Of a stretch of DNA of 64,000 bases, positions 24,306 to 33,547 are shown piece after piece (position 1 is the stretch's first letter; the number at the start of each line of letters is the position of its first letter). The DNA is from F1-120-MAGs238 sp964484185 (GTDB lineage: Bacteria > Planctomycetota > Phycisphaerae > Phycisphaerales > UBA1924). The stretch lies in the NCBI GenBank assembly GCA_964484185.1, contig CAZAEQ010000005.1, positions 1 to 64,000 of the forward strand, given 5' to 3'. The position numbers and the translations under genes are program-made. The notes below the pieces were generated by a model. It was not told where the DNA came from and did not search any database. It was given only the letters and a program-made list of their open reading frames with translations.

Positions 24306-25335
24306 TTGGCGGTTCAGTTGCTGGTTCGCCCGCTTGTGCATCCTGCTTGTCGGAAGCCGGGTCGAAAATCAGCGATTCGTCGCGATACTTGATCCAGTCC
24401 AGACACAACCCTTCGGGTGGTGATGTCGGTCCGGCATCGCGCCGATTGCCGGTCTGCAGCGCCTTGGACACTCGCGACACCGGCATCCGCCCCAATCCCA
24501 CATCGATCAGCGTTCCCGCGATGATCCGCACCATGTTGTACAAGAACCCCTTGCTCGAGATTTCAATGCGCACGCGCTGAGCATTATCCAGTCGACCGAC
24601 TCCGTACTCAGCATCGCTCCAATATGGGCCGGGCGATTGCGAAAAACCGCAGTCGATGACATCGCACCGAAGCACGTGTCGAACTGTTGTCACTCGTTTA
24701 TGGGTCGCGGCAGAGAACGCCGCGAAATCATGCTCGCCGACCAGGAGCCCCGATGCTGCCTGCATCGCTCGAACATCCAGCCCATCTCGAACATGGAACG
24801 CAAAGCGCCGATCAAAGAGCGGCCGCGAACGTCCTGCGTGCACCAGGTAGGCGTACCCCTTGCTCTCAGTATCAAAGATCGCATCGAATTTTTCGGGCAC
24901 CAGCCGCGCTTCAACGACCACCACATCCGGCGGCAGCCGGTCGTTGATCGCACGAACCAGTCGATCAAGTCCGCGATCAGTCGGCCACCCGCGTCCCTGC
25001 CGCCCATGTTCGTTATCTGATGATGTCCTGAACGATGCCACCTGTCCGCGTGCATGTACACCAGAATCAGTGCGGCTCGAACCTATCAGGTCCACAGGTT
25101 CACGCACAACTTCTCGCACTGCGCGCTGGACAATCGCCTGCACGGTTCGCAACTCAACAACGCCATATTCCAGCGGCGGGTGAATGAAAGGATCCTTCTC
25201 CCGTGGCGGACCCAGAATGTGCTGCGCTGGCACGTGGGTGGGCAGTGGCTGACCGGGGACAACGATCGGCTCCTGGCGCTGCCAGCCGCAGAAGTCGGTC
25301 CCGTCATAGGCAATAGTGAGCGCGTACCGCGGCAT
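24292..25335 (-). CDS. truA: tRNA pseudouridine(38-40) synthase TruA
   Basis: A 347-residue enzyme that isomerises uridine to pseudouridine at positions 38-40 of the tRNA anticodon arm. The N-terminal RYALTIAYDGTDFCGWQRQ and the catalytic block GSSRTDSGVHARGQVA with Asp90 are clear, as is the C-terminal FLYNMVRIIAGTLIDVG. Compared with the usual 250-270 residues it has an insert of about 40 residues (22-62, Pro-rich) between GWQRQ and RTVQ, and a C-terminal extension. It starts 3 nt after the stop of the small membrane protein gene. Confidence 0.93.
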   Translation of the reverse strand: MPRYALTIAYDGTDFCGWQRQEPIVVPGQPLPTHVPAQHILGPPREKDPFIHPPLEYGVVELRTVQAIVQRAVREVVREPVDLIGSSRTDSGVHARGQVASFRTSSDNEHGRQGRGWPTDRGLDRLVRAINDRLPPDVVVVEARLVPEKFDAIFDTESKGYAYLVHAGRSRPLFDRRFAFHVRDGLDVRAMQAASGLLVGEHDFAAFSAATHKRVTTVRHVLRCDVIDCGFSQSPGPYWSDAEYGVGRLDNAQRVRIEISSKGFLYNMVRIIAGTLIDVGLGRMPVSRVSKALQTGNRRDAGPTSPPEGLCLDWIKYRDESLIFDPASDKQDAQAGEPATEPPTTSS

Positions 25336-25338
25336 GAT

Positions 25339-25530
25339 TTACCCGCGCGGCTTTTCTGACTCTTCGGTCTTTACAACCACACGCGGTGTCAGAGATTCTT
25401 CTTTTATCTTGAATCGCTTGTGTTCGCCATCGGCCCACTTATCTGCCTGTTTCCACCAGAGCAGCACAAAGCCGATACCCACCGGGGCAACAAGAGCGAG
25501 CACTGCAACCATGAACCAGTCGACTTTCAC
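25339..25530 (-). CDS. small single-pass membrane protein
   Basis: A 63-residue protein starting with GTG: one membrane helix (WFMVAVLALVAPVGIGFVLLWW, about 5-26) and a charged cytoplasmic tail (KRFKIKEESLTPRVVVKTEESEKP). Function unknown. Support comes from tight coupling to truA (3 nt) and a TAGAAT hexamer ending 5 nt before the GTG, the leaderless promoter pattern seen at other genes here. Confidence 0.6.
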   Translation of the reverse strand: MKVDWFMVAVLALVAPVGIGFVLLWWKQADKWADGEHKRFKIKEESLTPRVVVKTEESEKPRG

Positions 25531-25535
25531 GGGTC

Positions 25536-25541
25536 ATTCTA
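25536..25541 (-). promoter_or_regulatory. candidate leaderless -10 element (TAGAAT)
   Basis: TAGAAT ends 5 nt before the GTG at 25530. There is no Shine-Dalgarno sequence. Confidence 0.5.
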
Positions 25542-25565
25542 GGAATCAAATGAGCCATTTGCGAA

Positions 25566-26453
25566 TTACCTGGGCGCGGCTGGCTCTGTCACAGGCGATT
25601 CTTTAGGTTTTTCAGCCGGTGTCGTCTTTGGATCATTCGGCTTCACCGTATCTTTTTTCAGAGGTTTCGCCTCTTTCGCCGGCTCGGGCACCGCATCAAG
25701 ATCGATCGCTCCGGGGCTGAACAATCCCTTTAGCGTGCCGCTCAGATCGCCAGATGATGCCCAGGTCTTGCTGCGACCGATGCGATGCACGCTTCCTTTT
25801 CCTTCCTTCACTTCTTCGCACAATCCCGCGCTGTGGTCATAGGCGGCTTCGCCCGGCTTGCCCCACCATACAACTTCGACGGTCTTGCGCTCAGCGCCCT
25901 TCGCATGCGCTGGCGCCAGCAACTGCACCGCATCGCTTGCGTTATTCAGAGCTACGAACGTGGACTCGACGGCCATCGTGAACACATACGCTCCGCCAAA
26001 CTCCGGGTTGCCGGCCGTAGGAGCCTGCTTGGTCGTGCCATGTGGCCCGGTAAATTTCTGCTTGTGGCCATTGAACAACAGGACACGCTCGCCCGGCTTC
26101 AGCGTTAACGCCGGAAACGTAAACTCAACCTGCGGCTTCTGCACGGTCTTTGATTTCTTTGATTTATCCGTGGGCGTCGCGGCGTCTTTCTCGCCGCCTT
26201 TCCTGGTGGTATTCAACTGCGTTTCCACGCCATCGGTAATCGTGTACCCCTCAAGATCAATCGGCTTCTCATGCGGGTTCACAAGTTCAATAAACTCGTC
26301 GCCATTGGCAGATCGCGAACCATCTCCATTGGCATCGCCATCTGACCCCTGCGGCACGTTGTACAGCACTTCGGTAATCAAAGGATGCGGAAACGCAATC
26401 GGCGATGGCGGAGCAAAGTGTGCGGCGGCTATCAACAGTGATACTGCAAGCAT
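25566..26453 (-). CDS. secreted lamin-tail-domain protein
   Basis: A 295-residue exported protein. After a short signal peptide (MLAVSLLIAAAHFAPPSPIA) comes a lamin-tail domain (LTD), recognisable from LITEVLYN, DEFIELVNPHEKPIDLEGYTITDG and FTFPALTLKPGERVLLFNG. The C-terminus is Lys/Pro-rich and disordered (EPAKEAKPLKKDTVKPNDPKTT in segments). LTD proteins are structural or nuclease-associated surface proteins; here no second domain is seen. ATG at 26453 follows AGGGG. It is probably the last gene of the minus-strand envelope operon. Confidence 0.75.
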   Translation of the reverse strand: MLAVSLLIAAAHFAPPSPIAFPHPLITEVLYNVPQGSDGDANGDGSRSANGDEFIELVNPHEKPIDLEGYTITDGVETQLNTTRKGGEKDAATPTDKSKKSKTVQKPQVEFTFPALTLKPGERVLLFNGHKQKFTGPHGTTKQAPTAGNPEFGGAYVFTMAVESTFVALNNASDAVQLLAPAHAKGAERKTVEVVWWGKPGEAAYDHSAGLCEEVKEGKGSVHRIGRSKTWASSGDLSGTLKGLFSPGAIDLDAVPEPAKEAKPLKKDTVKPNDPKTTPAEKPKESPVTEPAAPR

Positions 26454-26517
26454 GCGGGTCCCCCTGAAAAATGGACCGCATTCTACGACATTACCAGCTC
26501 AAAATCGCTGCGTGCAA

Positions 26518-27768
26518 CTACTGATTGGTTGTCGATTTTGGCGTGTTAGACGGGGCCGAATCGATCAGAATCAAAGCCTTGCGCAGGCTCACCTTGTCTT
26601 GAATCGCGCCACCTTCGCCAGCTTCAACATTCATCCGCAACATTGCTGCGTCTGAAATATTCAGATTCCCATCTGCAATCGGAGCATCGCCCGAAAGCTT
26701 GATCCGCTTCAGCTCCTTGAACGTCTTTCCATCACCCGCAGAAAGCACCAGCTCCGGATCGCCCCAGGTTCGGCAGGAGTGGGGCAGCTCCGCGTGAAAC
26801 ACAAATCGCGATGCTCCCTTGGGAAGATCAAAATCCACCTGCATCGGTCCCGGCAATTCAAGTTCCGCGGCAAAGCCGCCTCGGTGCAGCTGCCGAAACT
26901 CAACCGGCGCTGCCCAGGCGCGACCATTCCGTCCGACAACATCGTGAAAATGACACAGTGCCAGCGGCATCACCCGCGATGCATCAAACACCAGCGTCTC
27001 GATCTCTGTATCTCCAATCGTAAGTTGTTCTCCCGGTGCACCCAGCCCAACCTCGCCCTTCATGACGCGATCCTGAATCTGCATTGATTTCAAACGAACC
27101 ACCAGCCCGCCGCGTGTCGCAATAACGGTGCCCTGCGGCGAAACCTGATCCTGTGCGAGAAGCACCGTTTCCACGCGGCTCAGCGGCACAGTCATCATCT
27201 GCTTGCTGGGCGGTGTTCCCGTCTCAATCGAAATCTTGTCATCTATCGAATCCACAAACCCGCTGAGCACATCGCCGTTCTTCAGCATTAGCGTATCTTT
27301 GGCAAACTTCACGTTTGCGTTCATCGGGCTTGGCGGATACACACAATCCAGCCGCCGCAACTGGTCCAGCGGCACACGCAAAATACCCGCAATCGGGCTG
27401 CGCCATGCCAGCACATCCGCGCTCCCGCCAGAGGCCATGCTCCCTGCGATGATCTGACCGTCAATCGTGTGCAACACGCCACGCGGCGCCTGCGACGTGT
27501 TTTCCGCAGCAGTCGTCGATAAACGCGGCATCTGCGGCGGTTGTATCGCCGACCTGCTCAGCATGATCACGCTTGATAATGGCTCAGTCCGCCGCCGCCC
27601 ATCGGGATCGGTGGTTGCGATCGATGTGCTGTCAATCTGGTTCACGGTCACGATCTTGCTGACGCCGCCGGAATCCAATATTGAAAAGTAAACCTGTGGT
27701 GCAGCGGGAACCTCGGGCTTTGGCGCCGAAGCTTGCGTGATTGCGAGAATTGAAAGGAGTGCAAGCAT
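26518..27768 (-). CDS. secreted protein, NPCBM-like C-terminal domain
   Basis: A 416-residue protein with a signal peptide (MLALLSILAITQASA). The middle has repeated short beta units (VLAWRSPIAGILRVPLDQLRRLD, GDVLSGFVDSIDDKISIET) like SH3-type barrels. The C-terminal 150 residues (CHFHDVVGRNGRAW...FDLPKGASRFVFHAELP...SAGDGKTFKELKRIKLSG) resemble the NPCBM carbohydrate-binding fold; this is tentative. It starts 2 nt after the stop of the repeat protein at 27771, so it is co-transcribed. Confidence 0.7.
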   Translation of the reverse strand: MLALLSILAITQASAPKPEVPAAPQVYFSILDSGGVSKIVTVNQIDSTSIATTDPDGRRRTEPLSSVIMLSRSAIQPPQMPRLSTTAAENTSQAPRGVLHTIDGQIIAGSMASGGSADVLAWRSPIAGILRVPLDQLRRLDCVYPPSPMNANVKFAKDTLMLKNGDVLSGFVDSIDDKISIETGTPPSKQMMTVPLSRVETVLLAQDQVSPQGTVIATRGGLVVRLKSMQIQDRVMKGEVGLGAPGEQLTIGDTEIETLVFDASRVMPLALCHFHDVVGRNGRAWAAPVEFRQLHRGGFAAELELPGPMQVDFDLPKGASRFVFHAELPHSCRTWGDPELVLSAGDGKTFKELKRIKLSGDAPIADGNLNISDAAMLRMNVEAGEGGAIQDKVSLRKALILIDSAPSNTPKSTTNQ

Positions 27769-27770
27769 TT

Positions 27771-28916
27771 CTATTTCTGGAAAATCGGCAAGTACCGCTT
27801 GGGCATCTGAAGAATAATCAAGGCCATGGCTGATCCATACGCGTTTCCGACCGCCGGATCGGCCCAGGTTCCATCAAGCTGCTGGTTACGCATCAGTTCC
27901 TCGCGAATCGACGGCCACCAGGTCTTCCACGATTCCCCGCCCGCAAGGAACATGCACTGCACCGCGTAATAATGTCCATAGTAATAATGCGAGCGCCGTG
28001 TCTGGGCACCGGGCATGGCCGTGCTCACCAGATAACTCAGCCCGTTCTCAATTGATTTGTCTTCATATTTTCCGGCGTACAACAAACTCGCAACGCCAGC
28101 CGCCGAACGTTCCCACGCCGACTGCCCGCCCTGCGCCTGATACCTGAACCCACCATCAGGATTCTGGCACCGCTTCACATACTCAACCGCTTTCTCAATC
28201 GTGTCCTTTGACACCTCAAGCCCGGCGTTGCGTGCTGCTCGCAGTCCCATGATCTGGCAAATCGTCACCGACACATCCGCGTCATACGGCACCGGGTTAT
28301 ATCGCCACCCACCTTCATCATTCTGCGTCGATTCAATCAACCGCACAGCTTTCACCAGCGTCTCATGTGTCTTCTGCGACAACTGCTGATCTTCACCGGA
28401 AAAGTTGCCGCCGGTCATGCCATAAATTTCGCCCAGAAACAGTGTCGCAAATCCGTGCCCATACATCGGCCCGTTCGCCGACTCCGCCGCCACAAGCCCA
28501 TTTTCTGCGGCATTGGCGAGCACAAACTTCAACCCCTTCAACACTACATCGCCATACACGCCGCGACCGGGCATATTGCCATCACCCATCAACGCCAGGC
28601 ATGCCAGGCTCGTGATCGCGACCGATCTCCCCCAGCGCGTGTCGCCAAACGATCCATCATCATTCTGCATCGCCGCCAGACCAGCGAGCCCTTTGGTCGT
28701 CGCCAATTCAAGCTCGGGCGAAGTCTCTCCTTCCGCCACGGTGTTCTGTGCACTCACATGAAACGTAATCGGCGAACCGTTCTTTGGCGCAGCTGGCGAA
28801 GGATCAACATTCGTGGGCTGCTGACTGAGTGGATCCGGCGGCCGATTGGGATCAACCGGCTGAGCAAACACGCTCGCCGCTATTAAACTCGCTATCGCAG
28901 CACACGCTTGCTTCAC
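27771..28916 (-). CDS. secreted squalene-cyclase/prenyltransferase-repeat protein
   Basis: A 381-residue exported protein with signal peptide (MKQACAAIASLIAASVFAQ) and a series of alpha/alpha-barrel repeats. The repeat signatures are LAAMQNDDGSFGDTRWG, STQNDEGGWRYNPVPYDADVSVT, RCQNPDGGFRYQAQGGQSAWERSA and NQQLDGTWADPAVGNAYGSAMAL, the QW-type motif of terpene cyclases and alpha-2-macroglobulin-like proteins. No cyclase active-site DxDD motif is evident, so it is more likely a structural or binding barrel. GTG at 28916 overlaps the previous stop and has AGGAG upstream. Confidence 0.8.
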   Translation of the reverse strand: MKQACAAIASLIAASVFAQPVDPNRPPDPLSQQPTNVDPSPAAPKNGSPITFHVSAQNTVAEGETSPELELATTKGLAGLAAMQNDDGSFGDTRWGRSVAITSLACLALMGDGNMPGRGVYGDVVLKGLKFVLANAAENGLVAAESANGPMYGHGFATLFLGEIYGMTGGNFSGEDQQLSQKTHETLVKAVRLIESTQNDEGGWRYNPVPYDADVSVTICQIMGLRAARNAGLEVSKDTIEKAVEYVKRCQNPDGGFRYQAQGGQSAWERSAAGVASLLYAGKYEDKSIENGLSYLVSTAMPGAQTRRSHYYYGHYYAVQCMFLAGGESWKTWWPSIREELMRNQQLDGTWADPAVGNAYGSAMALIILQMPKRYLPIFQK

Positions 28917-29557
28917 TTCTTAGGCTCCTCGGCCAGTCGTTTGTAATATTCTTCGGTCAACTGCTTATACAGGGAACTGAATTGATCAGACTTTCCCTGA
29001 CGCAACGCATCTCGCAGGTGTGGCGGCAGGTTGCCCCATGTCGCGCCCGCCGCGGCCATAGCCGCTCGCATCTCGGCCTCTGTCTTCGGCGGTCCGGGCT
29101 GCGCTTCTTCTGATGCCGTCTGCGTGCTCTTTGGCTGCTGCTGTTTCTGAGATTGCTGCTGCTGTTGTTGCTGCTCTTCCTGCTTGTCCTGCTGCTGTTT
29201 CTTCTTTGATTGCTTCTTCTGCTGATTGTTCTGTGCCTGAGCAATCAACGCATCAAGCTTGCGAATCGCATCTTCCTGCAGTCGCTGGGTATCCAGCCCC
29301 GCATCCTTCGCCTCTCCCAGTCGCTTGGCCGATCGGTCCATCAGGTCCGCGGCCTGCGCCAGCAGATCGCCTTCTTCTTCTCGCCCCAGAGCCTTGTTCA
29401 ATTCTTCTTCCAGCGGGTCGCGACTTACCGCGCCCTTCTCCATTTTGGGCTTGAGGCCCAGCACTTCATCCAGCGATGGCAACTCCTGTGCCGGCTTGAG
29501 CTCTGGCGCTGGCTGCATGAACATCGCGCTCGCACAAATTATGGCGATCAGTTTCAT
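28913..29557 (-). CDS. exported Gln/Lys-rich coiled-coil protein
   Basis: A 214-residue protein with a short signal-like N-terminus (MKLIAIICASAMFMQPAPE). It continues with a helical segment and then a long polar run with up to seven consecutive Gln (about 115-145), encoded by an imperfect CAG/CAA-type repeat. The C-terminal part contains WGNLPPHLRDALRQGKSDQFSSLYKQLTEEYYKRLAEE, a pattern I recall from planctomycete proteins encoded beside DUF4175-like genes. It overlaps both neighbours by 4 nt, so it is translationally coupled. Confidence 0.75.
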   Translation of the reverse strand: MKLIAIICASAMFMQPAPELKPAQELPSLDEVLGLKPKMEKGAVSRDPLEEELNKALGREEEGDLLAQAADLMDRSAKRLGEAKDAGLDTQRLQEDAIRKLDALIAQAQNNQQKKQSKKKQQQDKQEEQQQQQQQSQKQQQPKSTQTASEEAQPGPPKTEAEMRAAMAAAGATWGNLPPHLRDALRQGKSDQFSSLYKQLTEEYYKRLAEEPKK

Positions 29558-30333
29558 TGTGCACCACCCTGTTCGTTCTTGACGGGTTTCTCAGGCTCCG
29601 GCATCGGCGGCTTGATCTCCAGCGGCGTCTTCAAATCGGGTCCGCCGCCCGAGTCTTTCGTGCGTTCGATCAGGCTCTTCACCTGCGTGGTGAGCTGAGT
29701 CTGCAACGTCGTCGCTGCTTCCACCGCCGCCATATCGCCCGCTTCCGCGGCACTGCGCGTCGTTTCAAACGCTTCCTGCTGCATCATCCGCAGCAGCCGC
29801 AGTTCCGCGATCGGCGGGATTGTCTTTTCTTTTTCGCCGCCAGCGCCACCACCGCCGCCGCCCCCTCCGCCGCCGCCACTATCGCCGTCGCGGAAGTCAT
29901 CTTTCTTCTTCAGGTCATTCAGCGCTGCGACGAGCGACTCAAGCGTCCGCACCATGGTCGATTCATTTCTGGCAAGAGCCGCGTTCGCGCTCCCCGCTCC
30001 GAGAATTTCTGTTGCCGCTTTTCCCGCGATATCGAGTCGATCGTGAGCAAACTCAAACACCTTCGCCTCTTCAAGGAATGTCGATTTCTCGCGAAGCGAG
30101 TAAATATCCGTCCGCACCGTTTCCTGCGTGGTCGCGAAATCGCGAGCCAATTGCCGCTCACGCCGCGAAAGCTCCTTGCCCGTCTTCGCCGCTTGCACCA
30201 GCGGATCAATTCCAGTCTTCAATTCAACCTGCCGCGCCAACAGCTCTTCATATGCCTTCTTCAGTTCCTCCCGCTGCCGCGCCAGGTCTTTCTCTTCAGA
30301 CTTCTTGGCCAGTTCATCAATGCGAGCCAGGGC
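29554..30333 (-). CDS. C-terminal part of the DUF4175-like coiled-coil protein (broken by gap)
   Basis: About 259 residues of heptad-rich helix (ALARIDELAKKSEEKDLARQ onward) with a run of 11 glycines (GDSGGGGG...) and a Pro/Lys-rich end (PMPEPEKPVKNEQGGAQ). It has no start codon with a good ribosome site. It continues directly in style from the end of the 30348-33308 fragment across the 10-N gap, so the two are almost certainly one gene of about 1250 codons. An in-frame TAA sits at 30336-30334 at the very edge of the gap and is probably unreliable contig-end sequence. Its stop overlaps the ATG at 29557. Confidence 0.65.
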   Translation of the reverse strand, partial: ALARIDELAKKSEEKDLARQREELKKAYEELLARQVELKTGIDPLVQAAKTGKELSRRERQLARDFATTQETVRTDIYSLREKSTFLEEAKVFEFAHDRLDIAGKAATEILGAGSANAALARNESTMVRTLESLVAALNDLKKKDDFRDGDSGGGGGGGGGGGAGGEKEKTIPPIAELRLLRMMQQEAFETTRSAAEAGDMAAVEAATTLQTQLTTQVKSLIERTKDSGGGPDLKTPLEIKPPMPEPEKPVKNEQGGAQ

Positions 30334-30337
30334 TTAC

Positions 30338-30347
30338 NNNNNNNNNN
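30338..30347. other. assembly gap (10 N)
   Basis: Ten undetermined bases inside a coding region. The reading frame on the two sides differs by one, so the true length is unknown and the placeholder is not literal. Confidence 0.98.
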
Positions 30348-33308
30348 CCGCAAGCTCGGCCGCTCTTCAACATCCGCTTTGGCAAATGCCGCCGGAGCTT
30401 CACGCAGCGCACCAATCGCATCTGACTGCGATTCCGCCGCATCACTCACCGGCACATCAACTCCCGCGAATTCCTTGTTCGCCGCGATCTCTTCCTTCAG
30501 CGCCAGCGTCGATTCATGCAGCGAGATCATCTTCGCATCAAGCCCATCAGCCTTTTGCTCACGCATACCTGCGGCCAGCGAAACAATCTCCGCTTCCTGC
30601 CGCGCAATCAATCGTTCCAGGCTCTCGCGCACATCCGCAAGAATCCGCCGCAGTTCCTCATCGCGCCGCTTCTCTGATTGCTCCAATGATTTGAGCATGT
30701 CTTCAAGCGCCTGCTCGGCCTGCTGCTGCAACGCATTGGCAGTCTGCGTCTGGTTCTTTTCCAGCTGTTCCGCGGCCTTCTTCTGCTTGTCCGCCGCCTG
30801 CGTCTGCCGCCCCTTTTGCGCTGCTTCCTTCATCGCCTGCGACTGCGATGGGTTCGACTTGCTGTTGGCCTGCGCCCCCGCCTCCATCTGGTCAACCGCA
30901 TTCTGCACGCGCTGCGAGAGTTCTCTCTGCTCCTGTGCCACGCGATTCAGTTCAGCCGCTTCCTTGGGCGAAAGTTCCTGCGTCGATTTGCCAGCAGTCT
31001 CCTTGCCCGCATCGCGAGATTCCTGCGTCACCTTCTTCTGCTCAGCCAGCAATTTCTCAATCTGCCGCCGCGCAGCCCAGGTGTCCTGCGATTGCCCCAG
31101 CATGTCCATCAGGCGATCCAGCTCTTTGCGGACCTGATCCTGCTGACCCTTGGCTTCATCAATCCGCTGCTTCGCATCGCTCGAAAGTCCGCCATCCTGC
31201 TCCTTGCTCTGCGCTGCCTGCTTCAAATTCTCCGCGGCATCTTTTGACGACTTCGATGCCTGATCGAGTGCACCCTGTGCATCTTTCAGTGTCGCATCCA
31301 TCGACGCATCAGTCGCGCGATTGCGCTCAAACCGCTCTTGCAATCTCTTCAGTGCCTCCGCTGGCGGGCGCAATCGATCTGAAATCGAATCCTGCCGCCG
31401 CTGTGCATCCGCCGCATCCTGCTGGCCTTTGGCTTCCGTCGTCTTGTTGCGAGTCTGCGACTGGTCGCTGTCAATCCTCATCGCCGACTGGCGAACTGTC
31501 GAAAGCTCTGAGCGAATCTGCTCAATGAACTCTGAATCCGTAATGATCCGCAGTTTGCGTGCTGCCGACCGCACCATCGCATGGGTGGCGCCTTCAAACC
31601 CGTACGCATCCTGCGCTGTCGCAGTCAGCCACAATTCATCGCCCGCTCGCAGGTCCAAGTCGCCAAGATCAAGTACGCTTTCAATCATCGTCTGCCGCGG
31701 CGAAGTCGCGATCTTCACCGCATCAGAACTCGCAAAGCTCACTGGTTCTGCAGTCGCTTCAAGCGCCCTGGCCTCAGTGTTTTTTGCCTGCGTGTAGCGC
31801 TGATGTTCAACCGCCGCCGCTGCGAGCGCGACATCGTCCCGGGCTTCAGACTTGATCGAAACAACCGCGGTGGGCAGCACCGATTCATCGCTGGCCGGAT
31901 TCAGCATCGCCGCGGTCGGCGAGGTGTCCTGCACAGTGTCGAATCGGAACGTTGAATCATCGCTCAGTTTCAAACCGTGTTCATCCGCCGCGGCGACGGT
32001 GAATGTCATGGGCTGCCGTGCAATCCAGTTCACATCCCACGACCGCTCCCTGGGGTGAATACCTGTCGTCGCCTCGTCGTTCATCGCCAGCAGCGTCTTG
32101 GCAAATGTTTCCGACGCTTTCAGCGGCATTGACTTGCTGAACTCAAGCGTAAGTTCTACATGCGAGCCCGCCAGCACCGGTCCAACGGTGCCTCGCGATC
32201 CATCGCTTGCGTTTAGCTCGTGCATACCGATCACAAACGGAAACTCAGCATCGATCTGCGCGTATTCCGGCGCGACAATCTTCACGCTCGCCCTGGTAAT
32301 CGTCGGCGGCCGTGCCAGGAGCATCGTCTGTGTTTCCGTTGCGTCATCGCCGGCCGAAATGCGATACTCAAGTGTGACCACATCGTCGGTCAACAGCGCA
32401 AGCCGGGCATCAATCGCCGCCGGTTCAATCAGCCGTTCATAAAGCTCGCCTTGCATGCCGCCCAGGGCCTGTGACAACTCCGCTGAAATCGCGCCCTGCC
32501 CGGTCAAGAGCACACGCTCCCAGTTACCAGTCCACGCCTTTCCATCTGCGCCAGTGCCCAGTGCGCGATACTCAACCACTACATCGCTTTTACCCACATC
32601 TCGCGGCGACTTAATTAGCACGCCACGTAGCGCAAGTGCGGCCGTCGTCGGATGCACCGTTTCAACAGTCGCATTCGCCACCGCATACCGCTTGGGCCAC
32701 TGCACACTCGTCCACGGCATCAATACGCGCTGTACGCCAATCGAGGCCAATTCCGGCGAACGCATTGCCAGAACAGCCAGTGGCAGCATCGTCAGTACAG
32801 CAATTGCAACTCGTTGAATTGTCAGCTTTGGAGCAAGCAGTTGTCCCAGCACGCGAATTGACCGCGCTTTGGCAGCCAGGTCGTCCACGAGCTTGACAAC
32901 CAGTTCCTTGCCTACACCGATCAGGTGCGGCGTCTTCGCCAATTCAAGCGCAGAAGCCAGGTTGCCCTTAAGTCCAAGTTTGCCGTCTGCGTCTGTCCGT
33001 TCCAGCCGCAGAGCCATTTCCGTCAGGCTGGGCCGAAAGTTGATTGCCGGAATAATGAATTTCACAACCGCCCACGCGCTGAAACACACGCCCAGCACCA
33101 GCAGCACGCTTCGCATGACCCACGGAGTGCGAACCAGGTAATCAAGCACGCCAATCGAAAGTCCGCATACAACTGCGACTGCGATGATTACCGCGGCACG
33201 CTGGATAATCAGACACGCCCGCGCCACCTTGCGTGCCCGCTTCAAACTTGCCTCAAGATCAGCAAGTGACGCGGCGGTCTTCTGCGGATTGTCGGGGGTT
33301 TGCTCCAT
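30348..33308 (-). CDS. N-terminal part of a very large DUF4175-like membrane coiled-coil protein
   Basis: 987 codons are open from ATG 33308 to the gap. Membrane helices lie at about 32-58 and 64-88 and a third near 160 (VAIAVLTMLPLAVLAM). They are followed by a large beta-rich region with Ig-like units (YRISAGDDATETQTMLL, FTVAAADEHGLKLSDDSTF) and, from about residue 600, a long coiled coil rich in Gln, Lys, Glu and Ala. The architecture resembles DUF4175 proteins of planctomycetes and proteobacteria; function unknown. ATG at 33308 is preferred to 33353 because a promoter at 33370-33343 overlaps the earlier ATG. It heads the operon running to 25566. Confidence 0.75.
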
Positions 33309-33342
33309 ATTCACAACTTGGGCCAAACGCCGGTTCCCTCTC

Positions 33343-33370
33343 TCTATAACCATACGCGAACGACTGACAA
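33343..33370 (-). promoter_or_regulatory. candidate sigma-70 promoter of the DUF4175 operon
   Basis: TTGTCA (33370-33365) and TATAGA (33348-33343) are separated by 16 bp. Transcription would start near 33337, about 30 nt before the ATG at 33308. Confidence 0.55.
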
Positions 33371-33535
33371 CCCGTTCTCGCCTTGTGACAATACAAGCAC
33401 GAACGCTCCTCTGAATGGCAAATCAGATGCGCTCCCGTTCACTCACCTTCCCCGCACTTCCATAATCGACCGAATTTCGGTCTTGGTTTGGGCCATTCCT
33501 CAGGCATTATTCCAGTTTCGGCATCTCTTTCCCTC

Positions 33536-33541
33536 TACACT
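33536..33541 (+). promoter_or_regulatory. candidate leaderless -10 element (TACACT)
   Basis: TACACT ends 6 nt before the ATG at 33548; no Shine-Dalgarno sequence is present between. Confidence 0.45.
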
Positions 33542-33547
33542 GCGGCC

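Noticed and set aside
29130..29220. CAG/CTG-like trinucleotide run, considered as a possible microsatellite or CRISPR-like repeat
   Set aside because: It is the codon repeat for the poly-Gln stretch of the 28913-29557 protein; units are irregular and there are no spacers.
29557..31137. 526-codon plus-strand frame across the N gap
   Set aside because: Antisense shadow of the DUF4175-like coding sequence; Ser/Ala/Arg low complexity only.
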